DNA of 64,000 bases from an uncultured Bacteroidales bacterium (GCA_900319855.1 ONQC01000004.1:62001-126000); one strand, 5' to 3'. Shown: positions 36,982 through 45,614, counted from the first letter of the stretch. The notes: generated by a model from the letters alone, not told the origin. A program made the numbers and translations.

Positions 36982-37878
36982 ATGGACAGAAGAGATGCAC
37001 TGAAATTGATGGGGACCTCCCTGGCCGCCATCGCCATGGCGGGGATTGCCCCGCGTACCCACGCCGCCATCCTGAAAGACCGCGCTGCGGAAAAGAAGCG
37101 TCTGGTCTTCTTTTTTACCGCTACCGGGAATTCCCTTTTTATCGCCAAGAACCTCTCGGACAATCCCCTCAGCATTCCGCAGGAACTGAAGAAAACGGAC
37201 CTGGTCTATGAAGCCGACGAGATCGGATTCGTGTTCCCTGACTATGCGGCTTCTGCGCCGATGATCGTCCGTGAATTCATTCAGAAAGCGACGTTCAAGG
37301 CTCCGTACATCTTCTCGGTCATCACCTTCGGCAATGCCGCCGTCAATGTCTGTGAGTGGTGGGACAAATTTGCCAGCGAGCAGGGTGTTAAACAGCAGTA
37401 TATCAATTCCATCCTGATGGTCGATAACTATCTGCCCGTCTTCGACATGAACCAGCAGATGAGCATCGACAAGCATGTGGATGAGAACCTTGCCAAGATC
37501 CTGGAAGACCTCGGCGCCCACAAACAGTACATCCAGCATGGAGAGATGGGCTTTTTCAATGAAGAAGGCCTCAAGCGGATGCAGGACCAGCATTTCTCCA
37601 TGACCGCCGACCGGCTGATGGACTTGAAGGAAGACCGCTGCGTCCAGTGCATGACCTGCGCCAATGTGTGTCCGCACCGGAACTTCTCCCTGGCCGACGG
37701 CAAGCTCAAATTCGCAGGAAAGTGCGAATACTGCCTGGCGTGCATCCAGAACTGCCCGCAAAAAGCCTTGGTGCTCAAGTCGGCATGGGAAGGCCGTCCG
37801 GGCGAGCGCAATCCGGAGGCCCGCTACCGCAATCCCAATATTTCCCTGAATGAGATTATCCGGTCCAACCGTCAATAA
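36982..37878 (+). CDS. Tat-exported flavodoxin/ferredoxin fusion (EFR1-like)
   Basis: A 298-aa protein counted from ATG 36982. Residues 1-29 look like a twin-arginine signal (MDRRDALKLMG, hydrophobic stretch, THAA). A flavodoxin-like domain (about 38-190) contains the FMN phosphate loop FTATGNS (45-51). Two 4Fe-4S motifs follow: C220-x2-C223-x2-C226-x3-C230 and C248-x2-C251-x2-C254-x3-C258, both ending in CP. This is the EFR1-type ferrodoxin plan, usually a cytoplasmic electron carrier, so the Tat signal is unusual. Tat export fits a protein folded with its cofactors before transport. Its redox partner is unknown. A decayed copy of its C-terminus lies 0.8 kb downstream. Confidence 0.83.
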   Translation: MDRRDALKLMGTSLAAIAMAGIAPRTHAAILKDRAAEKKRLVFFFTATGNSLFIAKNLSDNPLSIPQELKKTDLVYEADEIGFVFPDYAASAPMIVREFIQKATFKAPYIFSVITFGNAAVNVCEWWDKFASEQGVKQQYINSILMVDNYLPVFDMNQQMSIDKHVDENLAKILEDLGAHKQYIQHGEMGFFNEEGLKRMQDQHFSMTADRLMDLKEDRCVQCMTCANVCPHRNFSLADGKLKFAGKCEYCLACIQNCPQKALVLKSAWEGRPGERNPEARYRNPNISLNEIIRSNRQ

Positions 37879-37898
37879 ACAAAACAAAATCATGCGAA

Positions 37899-37928
37899 AA
37901 GCCCCGGACGTCCAGACGTTCGGGGCTT
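37899..37928. terminator. bidirectional terminator hairpin
   Basis: AAGCCCCG (37899-37906) pairs with CGGGGCTT (37921-37928), and the interior ACG/CGT extends the stem. It lies between two convergent genes (flavodoxin-ferredoxin stop 37878, NAD-binding protein stop 37948), with TTGTTCT on the plus side and TTTTCGC on the minus side. Confidence 0.75.
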
Positions 37929-37947
37929 GTTCTGTAAACGGCTTCCG

Positions 37948-38592
37948 CTATTTGCCTGCAGCCAGGAGGGAGATATCTTTGACTTCAATTTCGTGCCGGA
38001 CGTATCCGCTGCGGGACACCGCGATCATGGCCCGGCCGACTTCGGACATCGTGTTCCAGCCGCCAAAGAACTTGATCAGCGGATAGCAGGCCCAGAACAG
38101 GTACTGGATCTTCTGGACATGGATCTGTCCCTTGTACCGCCACATGATGGCGGGGCGGAAATTGTAGGCGCCCTTGAACGGCATCCGGACGAGGGCTTCT
38201 TCGGTGGATTTCTTGACCCGGACCCACATCTGGTCGGTGTGGTTGTAGTTGCCGGCGCCGCTGACGTAGACGAAGGTCATGCGGCCCTTGTCCGGCAGGA
38301 TCTGAGCCAGGTGCAGCGGAATATCATGGCTGATGACCTTGTAGCGCTCCTCGGGGACGCCGACGCTGGAGATGCCGGCACAGAAGAAAACGGCGTCGTA
38401 GCCTTCCAACCTCGGATCGCCGGCTTCCAGCCCCATGAAATCCGGGACCAGGTATTCTTCCAGTTTTGGGTGCCGGTGCCCGCACGGACGGCGGCTGATG
38501 CTCAGCACCTTTTCAATTTCACGGTTGTTCAGGCATTCCAGCAGGACGCCTTCTCCGACATATCCGGTCGCACCGGTCAGGATAACCTTCAT
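37948..38592 (-). CDS. short NAD(P)-binding Rossmann protein, epimerase/reductase-like
   Basis: A 214-aa protein counted from ATG 38590-38592. The N-terminal GATGYVGEG is the Rossmann dinucleotide motif. VFFCAGISSVG and FVYVSGAGNY are the beta4 and beta5 segments of atypical short-chain dehydrogenases (NmrA/HTATIP2-like). The canonical YxxxK catalytic pair is not evident, though WVRVKKSTEE may supply the lysine. It is shorter than sugar epimerases (about 310 aa), so it is probably a small NAD(P)H-dependent oxidoreductase or a redox sensor. It is transcribed from its own promoter toward the flavodoxin-ferredoxin gene. Confidence 0.75.
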   Translation of the reverse strand: MKVILTGATGYVGEGVLLECLNNREIEKVLSISRRPCGHRHPKLEEYLVPDFMGLEAGDPRLEGYDAVFFCAGISSVGVPEERYKVISHDIPLHLAQILPDKGRMTFVYVSGAGNYNHTDQMWVRVKKSTEEALVRMPFKGAYNFRPAIMWRYKGQIHVQKIQYLFWACYPLIKFFGGWNTMSEVGRAMIAVSRSGYVRHEIEVKDISLLAAGK

Positions 38593-38616
38593 GGCAGTAT
38601 ACGATTGACTCAAAGA

Positions 38617-38624
38617 CAAAGATA
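38617..38624 (-). promoter_or_regulatory. -7 element of the NAD-binding protein gene
   Basis: The minus strand reads TATCTTTG (rc of 38617-38624), a perfect match to TAnnTTTG, 24 bp upstream of the start codon. Confidence 0.55.
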
Positions 38625-38680
38625 CTGATTTTCCCGCATTATCCTTGTCTTTGAGCAGGAAGTCAGTGCGCCGGTGCCGA

Positions 38681-38794
38681 TTACTGCTGCCGGTTCGCCT
38701 TGACGATATCGTTCAGCGTTACGTTGGGGTTGCGGTACCGGGCCTCCGGATTGCGCTCGGCCGGCGTACCGTAGACTCCCGCCGTACCGGCGTT
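38681..38794 (-). pseudogene. C-terminal remnant of a second flavodoxin/ferredoxin gene
   Basis: The minus strand translates to GTPAERNPEARYRNPN, then VTLNDIVKANRQQ and a TAA stop (rc of 38681-38683). The intact gene at 36982-37878 ends GRPGERNPEARYRNPN, then ISLNEIIRSNRQ and stop. The match stops upstream of about 38794, and the iron-sulphur motifs are absent, so this is a leftover tail of a lost paralogue, not a gene. It lies in the gap between the NAD-binding protein and the AraC regulator. Confidence 0.75.
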
Positions 38795-38861
38795 ATGCTT
38801 TTTTCGGATATTTCCGTCAAAAACTCCGAATCTGTCAGAAAATGAGTATATTCGCTATGCT

Positions 38862-39662
38862 ATGACGGGAGAAATCATCATTCGGGACACGCTGGACGGC
38901 ATCGGAAAAGGCGATGTCGCGCTGCACCTGGCCCACATCCTGTGCCTGGGTGGCAGTTGTGAGATAGACTACAATGACGATCCTTTTACGATCCGGGAAA
39001 AGGACTGTACCATTATCCGTGCCACCCAATTCGTAGGATCCGTCCGTCCTTCCGGGGATTTCCGGGCCAGGATCTTATATATCGATCCGACCTTTATCGA
39101 GAAGTCCACGCCGAATACGAATTATGGGATGCGCGGATCGCTTTCCCTGGCCCAGAATCCCGTCATGCATCTGACAGACGAGGAGTTTTCCCGTTGCCGT
39201 CGGGATTTCGAGGAAGTGGAAAGAAGGCTGGGAATGGTCTGGCATCATTTCCATGACGAATTGATGATCAGTATGGTCCGGACGCTGATCCTGGATTTCT
39301 ATGATTTTCATGCCCGGATCAACGGAATGGAGGAAATCCAGACCCAGTCGGCGTCAATCATGCAGCGCTTCATCGGCATGCTGGAGCGGGGAGACTACCG
39401 GAAGACCCGTGAAGTCGGGTATTATGCCTCGGAATTGTGCGTCGCTCCGAAATACCTCTCCGAAATCAGCAAAACGATAACCGGTCATTCCGCCAACTGG
39501 TGGATCAACCGGTTTACCATTCTCGATATTTCCCGTCAGCTCCGGGACCGTTCCCAGACGTTTACGGAGATATCGGAGCTTTTCAATTTCTCGTCACCCG
39601 CTTATTTCAGCCGCTATGTCCAGCGGTATCTGGGTGAGTCTCCCTCTGATTACAGGGGATAA
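38862..39662 (+). CDS. AraC-family transcriptional regulator
   Basis: A 266-aa protein. The N-terminal half (about 1-150) resembles a small cupin-like sensing domain (VALHLAHILCLGGSCEIDYND). The C-terminal 100 residues form the AraC double HTH: YYASELCVAPKYLSEISK is the first HTH and TEISELFNFSSPAYFSRYVQRYLGESPSDYR is the family signature. The ATG at 38862 fits the domain start. Its targets are not evident; neighbours are the NAD-binding protein, the flavodoxin-ferredoxin remnant and the convergent DUF362 lipoprotein. A role in rhamnose control is possible, since AraC proteins often regulate rha genes, but the operon is separated by a convergent gene. Confidence 0.88.
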   Translation: MTGEIIIRDTLDGIGKGDVALHLAHILCLGGSCEIDYNDDPFTIREKDCTIIRATQFVGSVRPSGDFRARILYIDPTFIEKSTPNTNYGMRGSLSLAQNPVMHLTDEEFSRCRRDFEEVERRLGMVWHHFHDELMISMVRTLILDFYDFHARINGMEEIQTQSASIMQRFIGMLERGDYRKTREVGYYASELCVAPKYLSEISKTITGHSANWWINRFTILDISRQLRDRSQTFTEISELFNFSSPAYFSRYVQRYLGESPSDYRG

Positions 39663-39670
39663 AGGAAGCG

Positions 39671-40705
39671 TCAGTCGACGTTGACGACCGTGTATTTCGT
39701 GGTGCCAAGGCCCATCTCCTCACCGCGGAAGACGATGCGCGTGCCGTGACGCTGGTTGATGCGATCGAGCAGGGCCTTGGTGTCGTTGTTCTCGTCGTTG
39801 GGGAGGTTGAAGACCTGGTCGAGGCAGAACTTGTCGAGGGCGACGGGATCGATGGAAGCGGCGATGCCGATGTCCTGGATGGTCGGGTCATGCGGGTGGG
39901 AGTCGCAGTCGCAGTCGATCGAGATGTTGTTCATGATGTCGATGTAGAGGATGTTCTTGCCCTCGCCGAAATATTCATGGACGGCCTGGGCAGCGGCGGA
40001 CATGGACTCGATGAAGGGGGTGTTGTTCTCCGGCTTCTGGTCCCAGCCGGCGGGGAGGTTCTGCCACATGGTATGGTAGTCTTCGGTCTTGCCGGCGGAG
40101 TGGATGTAGGCTTTGCCGTTGCGGGAGCCCACGCCGATGGAGGCGTTCTTGAGGACCCCGCCGAAACCACCCATCGCATGGCCTTTGAAATGGGCGAGAT
40201 TGATCATGAAATCGTAGTTCTGGATATGGGAACCGACAATGTCGTACTTTATCCATTTGTCGTCCTTGACGGGAATCTTGATTTCTCCTTCCTCGTCCAT
40301 GATGTCCACATCCTTGAATCCGTGGGCTTCGATGGTCTTGCGGTGGTCGGCGGTCTCCATACGGGAGCCGGCATAGGCCGTGTTGCATTCGACCAAACGG
40401 CCCTTCACTTCCTGCAGGAGCGGTTCGATCAGGGCGGGCTTGAGGTAGTTGTTTCCGCCCATTTCACCGGTAGAGATCTTGACGGCGACCTTTCCGGTGG
40501 CCTCACGGCCGACGGCCTTGTAGATCTTTACCAGGCTCTCCGGGGTAATCTCCTTGGTGAAATACACGACGGAGGCGGGTCCGTCCTGGGAAACGGCGGT
40601 CTCTGCGGCAGGTACATCGGCGGCGCCTTTGGCGTTCTTCTTGGCATTGCCGCAGGAAACGGCCAGTACCAGGGCCACGGCGGCAATCAACTTGTTCGTT
40701 TTCAT
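39671..40705 (-). CDS. DUF362-domain lipoprotein
   Basis: A 344-aa protein counted from ATG 40703-40705, with lipobox VSC (Cys18). The rest is one DUF362 domain: VVYFTKEITPESLVKIYKAVG, VAVKISTGEMGGNNYL, an NLAHFKGHAMGGFGGVLKN segment and a C-terminal SIDCDCDSHPHD Cys/His cluster that could bind a metal. DUF362 is often fused to ferredoxin; here it is alone and exported. The function is unknown; homologues are linked to redox metabolism. It converges on the AraC gene with an 8-bp gap. Confidence 0.85.
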   Translation of the reverse strand: MKTNKLIAAVALVLAVSCGNAKKNAKGAADVPAAETAVSQDGPASVVYFTKEITPESLVKIYKAVGREATGKVAVKISTGEMGGNNYLKPALIEPLLQEVKGRLVECNTAYAGSRMETADHRKTIEAHGFKDVDIMDEEGEIKIPVKDDKWIKYDIVGSHIQNYDFMINLAHFKGHAMGGFGGVLKNASIGVGSRNGKAYIHSAGKTEDYHTMWQNLPAGWDQKPENNTPFIESMSAAAQAVHEYFGEGKNILYIDIMNNISIDCDCDSHPHDPTIQDIGIAASIDPVALDKFCLDQVFNLPNDENNDTKALLDRINQRHGTRIVFRGEEMGLGTTKYTVVNVD

Positions 40706-40735
40706 ATCAATCGGTTTTTTTCTTTTTCTTTTCAG

Positions 40736-40743
40736 CAAAGGTA
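40736..40743 (-). promoter_or_regulatory. promoter of the DUF362 gene
   Basis: The minus strand reads TACCTTTG (rc of 40736-40743), a perfect -7 element. TTG (rc of 40764-40766) lies 20 bp upstream as a -33 element. The distance to the start codon is 30 bp. Confidence 0.55.
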
Positions 40744-40904
40744 CGGGACTGTCCGGATTTATGCAATATCATTTTTCCCGATTTCTTTACCATTTTATCC
40801 GTTGCCGGCTCGGGGGGGGACGGAGCTTTCCTGTGCGGAAAAAATGTGTCAAAAAACAAAGTCTGTATCGCAAATTATATAGTAAAATAATCCCATGAAA
40901 ACCC

Positions 40905-40912
40905 TACTTTTG
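40905..40912 (+). promoter_or_regulatory. -7 element of the rhamnose operon
   Basis: TACTTTTG matches TAnnTTTG and lies 16 bp upstream of the rhaB ATG. No TTTG is found at the -33 position, which suggests that an activator is needed. The rest of the 223-bp divergent gap shows an A/T-rich stretch (40850-40890) and a G8 run near 40812, and no other feature. Confidence 0.5.
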
Positions 40913-40928
40913 CGAAAACCGACTGAAT

Positions 40929-42359
40929 ATGGAGTCCAAAACTGCTTTCCTTGCCTTTGACTGCGGTGCCACTTCCGGACGCGGCATCCTGGCGACATTT
41001 GAAAACGGCCGCTTCCGGATGGAGGAAGTCTGCCGTTTCCCGAACCAGCCCCTGGAACTGGGCGGCAGGTATTATTGGAATGTCTATTCCATCTATGAAC
41101 ATTTCTTGGAATGTCTTTCCGACCTGGCCAAAAACGGCGTGAAAATCAATTCCATCGGTATCGATACCTGGGGCGTGGATTTCGGCTGCATCGCTCCGGA
41201 CGGGACGCTCTTGGGCCTGCCGCGCGCCTACCGGGACCCCTATACTGCCGGCGTGCCGGATGATGTATTCAAGACCCTCCCGCGGGAGGAGTTGTATGCT
41301 TCGACCGGTATCCAGATCATGGATTTCAATTCCATTTTCCAATTGTATGCGCAGACGCGGGAGGGCTTCGCTCCGCTCGAGGCCGCCCGGCACATCCTGT
41401 TCATGCCGGACCTGCTGTCCTGGATGCTGACAGGAAACAAAGTCTGCGAGTATACGGATGCCTCTACCTCCGGTATGATGGACCAGCGGAGCCGGCAGTT
41501 CGACAAGGCCCTCCTGAAAAGGATTGGTGTGCGGACCGACGTGCTGCTGCCGATCGTCCAGTCCGGAACCGTCGTCGGCACGCTCCGGAAATCCATTGCC
41601 GAGCGTACCGGTATCGGGGAGGTCCCCGTGGTCGCGGTCGCCGGCCATGACACCGCTTCGGCCATCGCCGCCGTTCCCGCCGCCGATGAGCGTTTCGCCT
41701 ATCTGTCGAGCGGAACCTGGAGCCTGATGGGCATCGAAACGCCGGCCCCCATCATCAACGAGGCCTCTTCCCGCCTGAATTTCACCAACGAGGGCGGCAT
41801 CGAGGGAACGACCCGCTTCCTGAAGAACATCACCGGCATGTGGCTGCTGGAGCAGTGCCGCAAGGCCTGGAAGGCCGCCGGACGGGAATATACGTACGGC
41901 CAGTTGACGGACATGGCGCGTGCCGCCTCGGCGTTCTCCGGCCGGATCAACCCGGATGACCCGCGGTTCGCCAACCCGGCCGACATGGACCGGGAAATCC
42001 GCGCCGCCCTGGCGGAAGCCGGCCAGCCTGTCCCGGAAAACGACGGGGAAATGGTCAGCTGCATCTATCACAGCCTGGCCTGCCGGTACAAGGAAGTCCT
42101 GGATATGCTGCAGGAATTTGCACCTTTCAAGATCGAGAAACTCCATGTCATCGGCGGCGGCTCGGCCAATGACTACATGAGCCAGCTGACGGCCGATACC
42201 CTCGGGATCCCGGTCGTGGCCGGTCCCGTCGAGGCGACCGCCATCGGCAATGTCATGGTCCAGGCCCAGGCCGCCGGACTCGTCGCCGACCGCTGGGAGA
42301 TGCGCCGACTCATCGCCGAAACCTTCTCCGTCAAAACTTTCTATCCGTCAAACAAATAA
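40929..42359 (+). CDS. rhaB: rhamnulokinase
   Basis: A 476-aa FGGY-family kinase. FDCGATSGRG (10-19) is the phosphate-1 motif with the extra Thr-Ser-Gly-Arg typical of rhamnulokinase. IGIDTWGVDFG (75-85) holds the catalytic Asp and substrate contacts, GHDTASA is the second hinge and LSSGTWSLMG the next loop; HVIGGGSAND is the C-terminal adenosine motif. It phosphorylates L-rhamnulose at O-1 with ATP in the cytoplasm. It is the first gene of the rha operon, 12 bp before rhaA. Confidence 0.95.
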   Translation: MESKTAFLAFDCGATSGRGILATFENGRFRMEEVCRFPNQPLELGGRYYWNVYSIYEHFLECLSDLAKNGVKINSIGIDTWGVDFGCIAPDGTLLGLPRAYRDPYTAGVPDDVFKTLPREELYASTGIQIMDFNSIFQLYAQTREGFAPLEAARHILFMPDLLSWMLTGNKVCEYTDASTSGMMDQRSRQFDKALLKRIGVRTDVLLPIVQSGTVVGTLRKSIAERTGIGEVPVVAVAGHDTASAIAAVPAADERFAYLSSGTWSLMGIETPAPIINEASSRLNFTNEGGIEGTTRFLKNITGMWLLEQCRKAWKAAGREYTYGQLTDMARAASAFSGRINPDDPRFANPADMDREIRAALAEAGQPVPENDGEMVSCIYHSLACRYKEVLDMLQEFAPFKIEKLHVIGGGSANDYMSQLTADTLGIPVVAGPVEATAIGNVMVQAQAAGLVADRWEMRRLIAETFSVKTFYPSNK

Positions 42360-42371
42360 AATCCCATAACG

Positions 42372-43622
42372 ATGAACGAAAAACAGATTCTCCAAGCTTA
42401 CGAAATCGCCCGGGAGCGGTATGCCGCCATCGGCGTGGACACGGACAAGGCCGTCGAAATCCTTGAAAAGACGCCGATCTCCCTGCACTGCTGGCAGACC
42501 GACGACGTGATCGGCTTTGAAAGCAAGGCCGGCCTCTCCGGCGGTATACAGACCACCGGCAACTACCCCGGCCGGGCCCGCAACATCGACGAGGTCCGTG
42601 CGGACGTCAAGTTCGCCAAGAGCCTGCTGGCCGGAACCCAGCGTCTCAACCTGCATGAAATCTACGGAGACTTCGGCGGCAAATTCGTCGACCGCGACCA
42701 GTGCGGTCCCGAGCATTTCCAGAGCTGGATCGAGTGGGCGAAGGAAAACGGCATGAAGCTGGACTTCAACTCGACGTCCTTCGGCCATCCCAAGAGCGGC
42801 GACCTCAGCCTGGCCAACCCGGATCCGGCCATCCGCGAATTCTGGATCGAACACACCAAGCGCTGCCGCCGCATCGCCGATGCGATGGGCAAGGCCCAGG
42901 GCGATCCCTGCATCATGAATATCTGGGTCCATGACGGCTCCAAGGACCTCACGGTCGAGCGCATGCGCTACCGCCAGATCTTCGCTGAATCCCTCGATGA
43001 GATCCTGAAGGAGGACCTGCCGGGGATGAAGACCTGCCTGGAAGCCAAGCTGTTCGGCATCGGCCTTGAGAGCTATACCGTTGGCAGCCATGACTTTGTC
43101 GCCGGCTACTGCGCGACCCGCAAGCTCATGTACACCCTCGATACCGGCCATTACGAGCAGACCGAGAACGTCTCCGACATGGTCGCCTCGCTCCTGCTCT
43201 TCGTCCCGGAACTGATGCTCCATGTCAGCCGCCCGGTCCGCTGGGATTCCGACCACGTCACCATCATGAACGACCAGACCCTGGACCTGTTCAAGGAAAT
43301 GGTCCGTGCGGATGCCCTGGACCGCTGCCACATCGGCCTGGACTATTTCGATGCCTCCATCAACCGTATCGGCGCCTATGTGATCGGCACCCGCGCCACC
43401 CAGAAGTGCATCCTGAGCGCCCTGCTCGAGCCGCTGGCCAAACTGCGGGAGTATGAGGATGCCGGCAAGGGCTTCCAGCGCCTGGCCCTCCTCGAAGAAG
43501 CCAAGAGCCTGCCGTTCGGCGCCGTGTTCGACTATTTCAACTGCAAGAACGGCGTACCGGTGGGCGAGGGCTTCATTCCGGAGATCGAGCGCTACGAACG
43601 GGAAGTCACTTCCAAACGATAA
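42372..43622 (+). CDS. rhaA: L-rhamnose isomerase
   Basis: A 416-aa protein of normal RhaA length. ISLHCWQTDDVIGFE near the N-terminus, GGIQTTGNYPGRARN and LNLHEIYGD are characteristic. The metal-binding residues lie in the barrel around LDFNSTSFGHP, TLDTGHYEQTEN and HVSRPVRWDSDHV. It converts L-rhamnose to L-rhamnulose in the cytoplasm. It lies between rhaB and rhaT, 6 bp before rhaT, and completes the first step of the pathway. Confidence 0.96.
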   Translation: MNEKQILQAYEIARERYAAIGVDTDKAVEILEKTPISLHCWQTDDVIGFESKAGLSGGIQTTGNYPGRARNIDEVRADVKFAKSLLAGTQRLNLHEIYGDFGGKFVDRDQCGPEHFQSWIEWAKENGMKLDFNSTSFGHPKSGDLSLANPDPAIREFWIEHTKRCRRIADAMGKAQGDPCIMNIWVHDGSKDLTVERMRYRQIFAESLDEILKEDLPGMKTCLEAKLFGIGLESYTVGSHDFVAGYCATRKLMYTLDTGHYEQTENVSDMVASLLLFVPELMLHVSRPVRWDSDHVTIMNDQTLDLFKEMVRADALDRCHIGLDYFDASINRIGAYVIGTRATQKCILSALLEPLAKLREYEDAGKGFQRLALLEEAKSLPFGAVFDYFNCKNGVPVGEGFIPEIERYEREVTSKR

Positions 43623-43628
43623 GCTGTC

Positions 43629-44633
43629 ATGGAAATCTTCATCGGACTATTGATCATCGCGGTCGGCGCGTTCTGCCAGTCCAGCAGCTACGTGCCGATC
43701 AACAAGATCCGCGACTGGAGCTGGGAGAGCTACTGGATCGTCCAGGGCGTCTTCGCCTGGCTCGTGTTCCCGCTGCTGGGCGCCCTGCTGGCCGTACCGG
43801 CAGGGGAGTCCCTCTTCGGGATGTTCGCGGCCCATCCGAAGGAAAGCCTGCTGACCATCTTTTTCGGCATCCTTTGGGGCGTGGGCGGCCTGACGTTCGG
43901 CCTGTCGATGCGCTACCTGGGCGTCGCGCTCGGCCAGAGCATCGCCTTGGGCACCTGTGCGGGCTTGGGAACCCTTCTGACCCCGATTTTCACGGGAAAG
44001 ACCGGCGACCTGACCGCTCCCGTAATCGTGGGCGTCGTGGTGACCCTGGTCGGTATCGCCATCATCGGCTGGGCGGGGGCACGCAAGGCCGCCGAAGCCG
44101 GCGACGATGCCAAGACCGCCGTCAAGGATTTCAATTTCGGCAAAGGCATCCTGGTGGCCCTGCTGGCCGGTTTCATGAGCGCCTGTTTCGCCATCGGCCT
44201 GGGCTTCGGGGAGCCGCTTTCTTGGGCTTCGACCCCGGAGATCTTCAAGACCCTTCCGGCGACGTTCCTGGTGACCCTGGGCGGTTTCCTGACCAATGCC
44301 TGCTACTGTTTCTACCAGAACAGCCGCAACAAAACCTGGGGCGACTATAAGCGCAAAGACTTGTATGTCAACAATCTGCTCTTCTGCTGCCTGGCCGGTT
44401 TGCTGTGGTACAGCCAGTTCTTCGGCCTGGCGCTCGGCAAGGGCTTCCTGACCGGTTCCGCCGTGCTGCTGGCCTTCTCCTGGTGCATCCTCCAGTCCCT
44501 CAACGTGACTTTCAGCAATGTCTGGGGCATCATCCTGAAAGAATGGAAGGGCTGCTCGAAAAAGACCATCGCCATCCTGGTGGCGGGCCTGCTTGTCCTG
44601 ATTGTTTCCTCTTTCCTTCCGCAATTGATATGA
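43629..44633 (+). CDS. rhaT: L-rhamnose/proton symporter
   Basis: A 334-aa inner-membrane protein with about ten hydrophobic segments. CQSSSYVPINKIRDWSWE (first loop) and the following FAWLVFPLLGALLAVP segment are typical of RhaT. LTFGLSMRYLGVALGQSIALGTCAGLGTL is the conserved core; only part of it is needed for the call. It imports L-rhamnose from the periplasm, where the GH78 enzyme would release it. Its TGA stop overlaps the rhaD ATG (ATGA), so the two are translationally coupled. Confidence 0.94.
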   Translation: MEIFIGLLIIAVGAFCQSSSYVPINKIRDWSWESYWIVQGVFAWLVFPLLGALLAVPAGESLFGMFAAHPKESLLTIFFGILWGVGGLTFGLSMRYLGVALGQSIALGTCAGLGTLLTPIFTGKTGDLTAPVIVGVVVTLVGIAIIGWAGARKAAEAGDDAKTAVKDFNFGKGILVALLAGFMSACFAIGLGFGEPLSWASTPEIFKTLPATFLVTLGGFLTNACYCFYQNSRNKTWGDYKRKDLYVNNLLFCCLAGLLWYSQFFGLALGKGFLTGSAVLLAFSWCILQSLNVTFSNVWGIILKEWKGCSKKTIAILVAGLLVLIVSSFLPQLI

Positions 44634-45439
44634 GTATCCTGGATAAATATCCGGCTTTGAAAGCCGAGATCGACAAGGTCGCCGAGGTGGCCGGTTACCT
44701 CTGGCAGAAGGGGTGGGCCGAACGCAACGGCGGCAACATTACCATCAATGTCACCGAATATGCCGACGAAGCCATGCGGGCGCTTCCTGCCATCAGCGCA
44801 CCCCGTCCCATCGGAACTACGCTCCCTGCACTGAAGGGATGCTGGTTTTACTGCAAAGGCACGCAGAAGCGGATGCGGGACCTCGCCCGCGACCCGATGG
44901 CCAACGGATCCATCATCCGGATCCTGGACGACTGTGCCTCCTACGAGATCGTGGCGGACCTTCCGGTGGCCCCGACGTCGGAATTGCCGTCTCATTTGGC
45001 GGTGCATAATTATTTACTTACGAATAATTACCCCTACAAGGCTTCCCTGCACACCCATCCGATCGAACTGGTGGCCATGACGCACGCCCGGAAGTTCCTG
45101 GAAAAGGACGTTGCGACCCGGCTGCTCTGGTCCATGATTCCGGAGACGAAGGCCTTTTGTCCGCGGGGACTGGGAATCGTTCCGTACATGCTGCCGTCCA
45201 GCGTGGAGCTGGCCGATGCAACGATTCAGGCCATTTCGGATGATTATGACGTGGTTATGTGGGAGAAACATGGGGTATTTGCGGTAGAAAAGGACATTAT
45301 GGACGCTTTCGACCAGGTCGATGTGCTGAATAAGGCGGCCCAGATCTACATCGCCGGCAAGAACATGGGCTTTGAGCCGGAGGGCATGACCGATGGTCAG
45401 ATGGCCGAATTGTCCGCCGTTTTCGGATTGCCTAAGTAG
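44630..45439 (+). CDS. rhaD: rhamnulose-1-phosphate aldolase
   Basis: A 269-aa class II aldolase of the RhaD/FucA fold. The chosen ATG at 44630 overlaps the rhaT stop; the frame extends further upstream only as out-of-frame rhaT sequence. GWAERNGGNITIN is the phosphate-binding N-terminal motif, SLHTHPIEL holds two zinc histidines, and MWEKHGVFA the third. It cleaves L-rhamnulose 1-phosphate to DHAP and L-lactaldehyde. It is the last gene of the operon; no lactaldehyde reductase or rhamnose mutarotase gene lies next to it. Confidence 0.95.
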   Translation: MSILDKYPALKAEIDKVAEVAGYLWQKGWAERNGGNITINVTEYADEAMRALPAISAPRPIGTTLPALKGCWFYCKGTQKRMRDLARDPMANGSIIRILDDCASYEIVADLPVAPTSELPSHLAVHNYLLTNNYPYKASLHTHPIELVAMTHARKFLEKDVATRLLWSMIPETKAFCPRGLGIVPYMLPSSVELADATIQAISDDYDVVMWEKHGVFAVEKDIMDAFDQVDVLNKAAQIYIAGKNMGFEPEGMTDGQMAELSAVFGLPK

Positions 45440-45485
45440 ACGCCTTTGCTACGTACGTAAAAAATGTAAGTACATAAATCCTATT

Positions 45486-45532
45486 AACAACCATCTTTCC
45501 TTGGAAGGTGGTTGTTATTTGTATTTTTATTT
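45486..45532 (+). terminator. rho-independent terminator of the rha operon
   Basis: AACAACCATCTT pairs with AAGGTGGTTGTT (45486-45516, one G-U pair) around a short loop, followed by ATTTGTATTTTTATTT. It lies 47 bp after the rhaD stop and isolates the rha operon from the giant-protein operon. Confidence 0.85.
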
Positions 45533-45534
45533 CT

Positions 45535-45542
45535 TATAATTG
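45535..45542 (+). promoter_or_regulatory. possible promoter of the giant-protein operon
   Basis: TATAATTG is one base off TAnnTTTG, with TTG 20 bp upstream (45512-45514) inside the rha terminator. It would give a leader of about 60 nt before the ATG at 45615. No other promoter-like sequence is seen in the 175-bp gap. Confidence 0.35.
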
Positions 45543-45614
45543 CATACGGCGCAGTAGCGAGCGTTTTGCGGCGAGAGAAAAGCCAGATCGTGAACCCCTA
45601 AATCCCCGTAGGTT

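Noticed and set aside
38645..38845. Small plus-strand open frame in the gap before the AraC gene
   Set aside because: The meaningful reading is the minus strand, which matches the flavodoxin-ferredoxin C-terminus.
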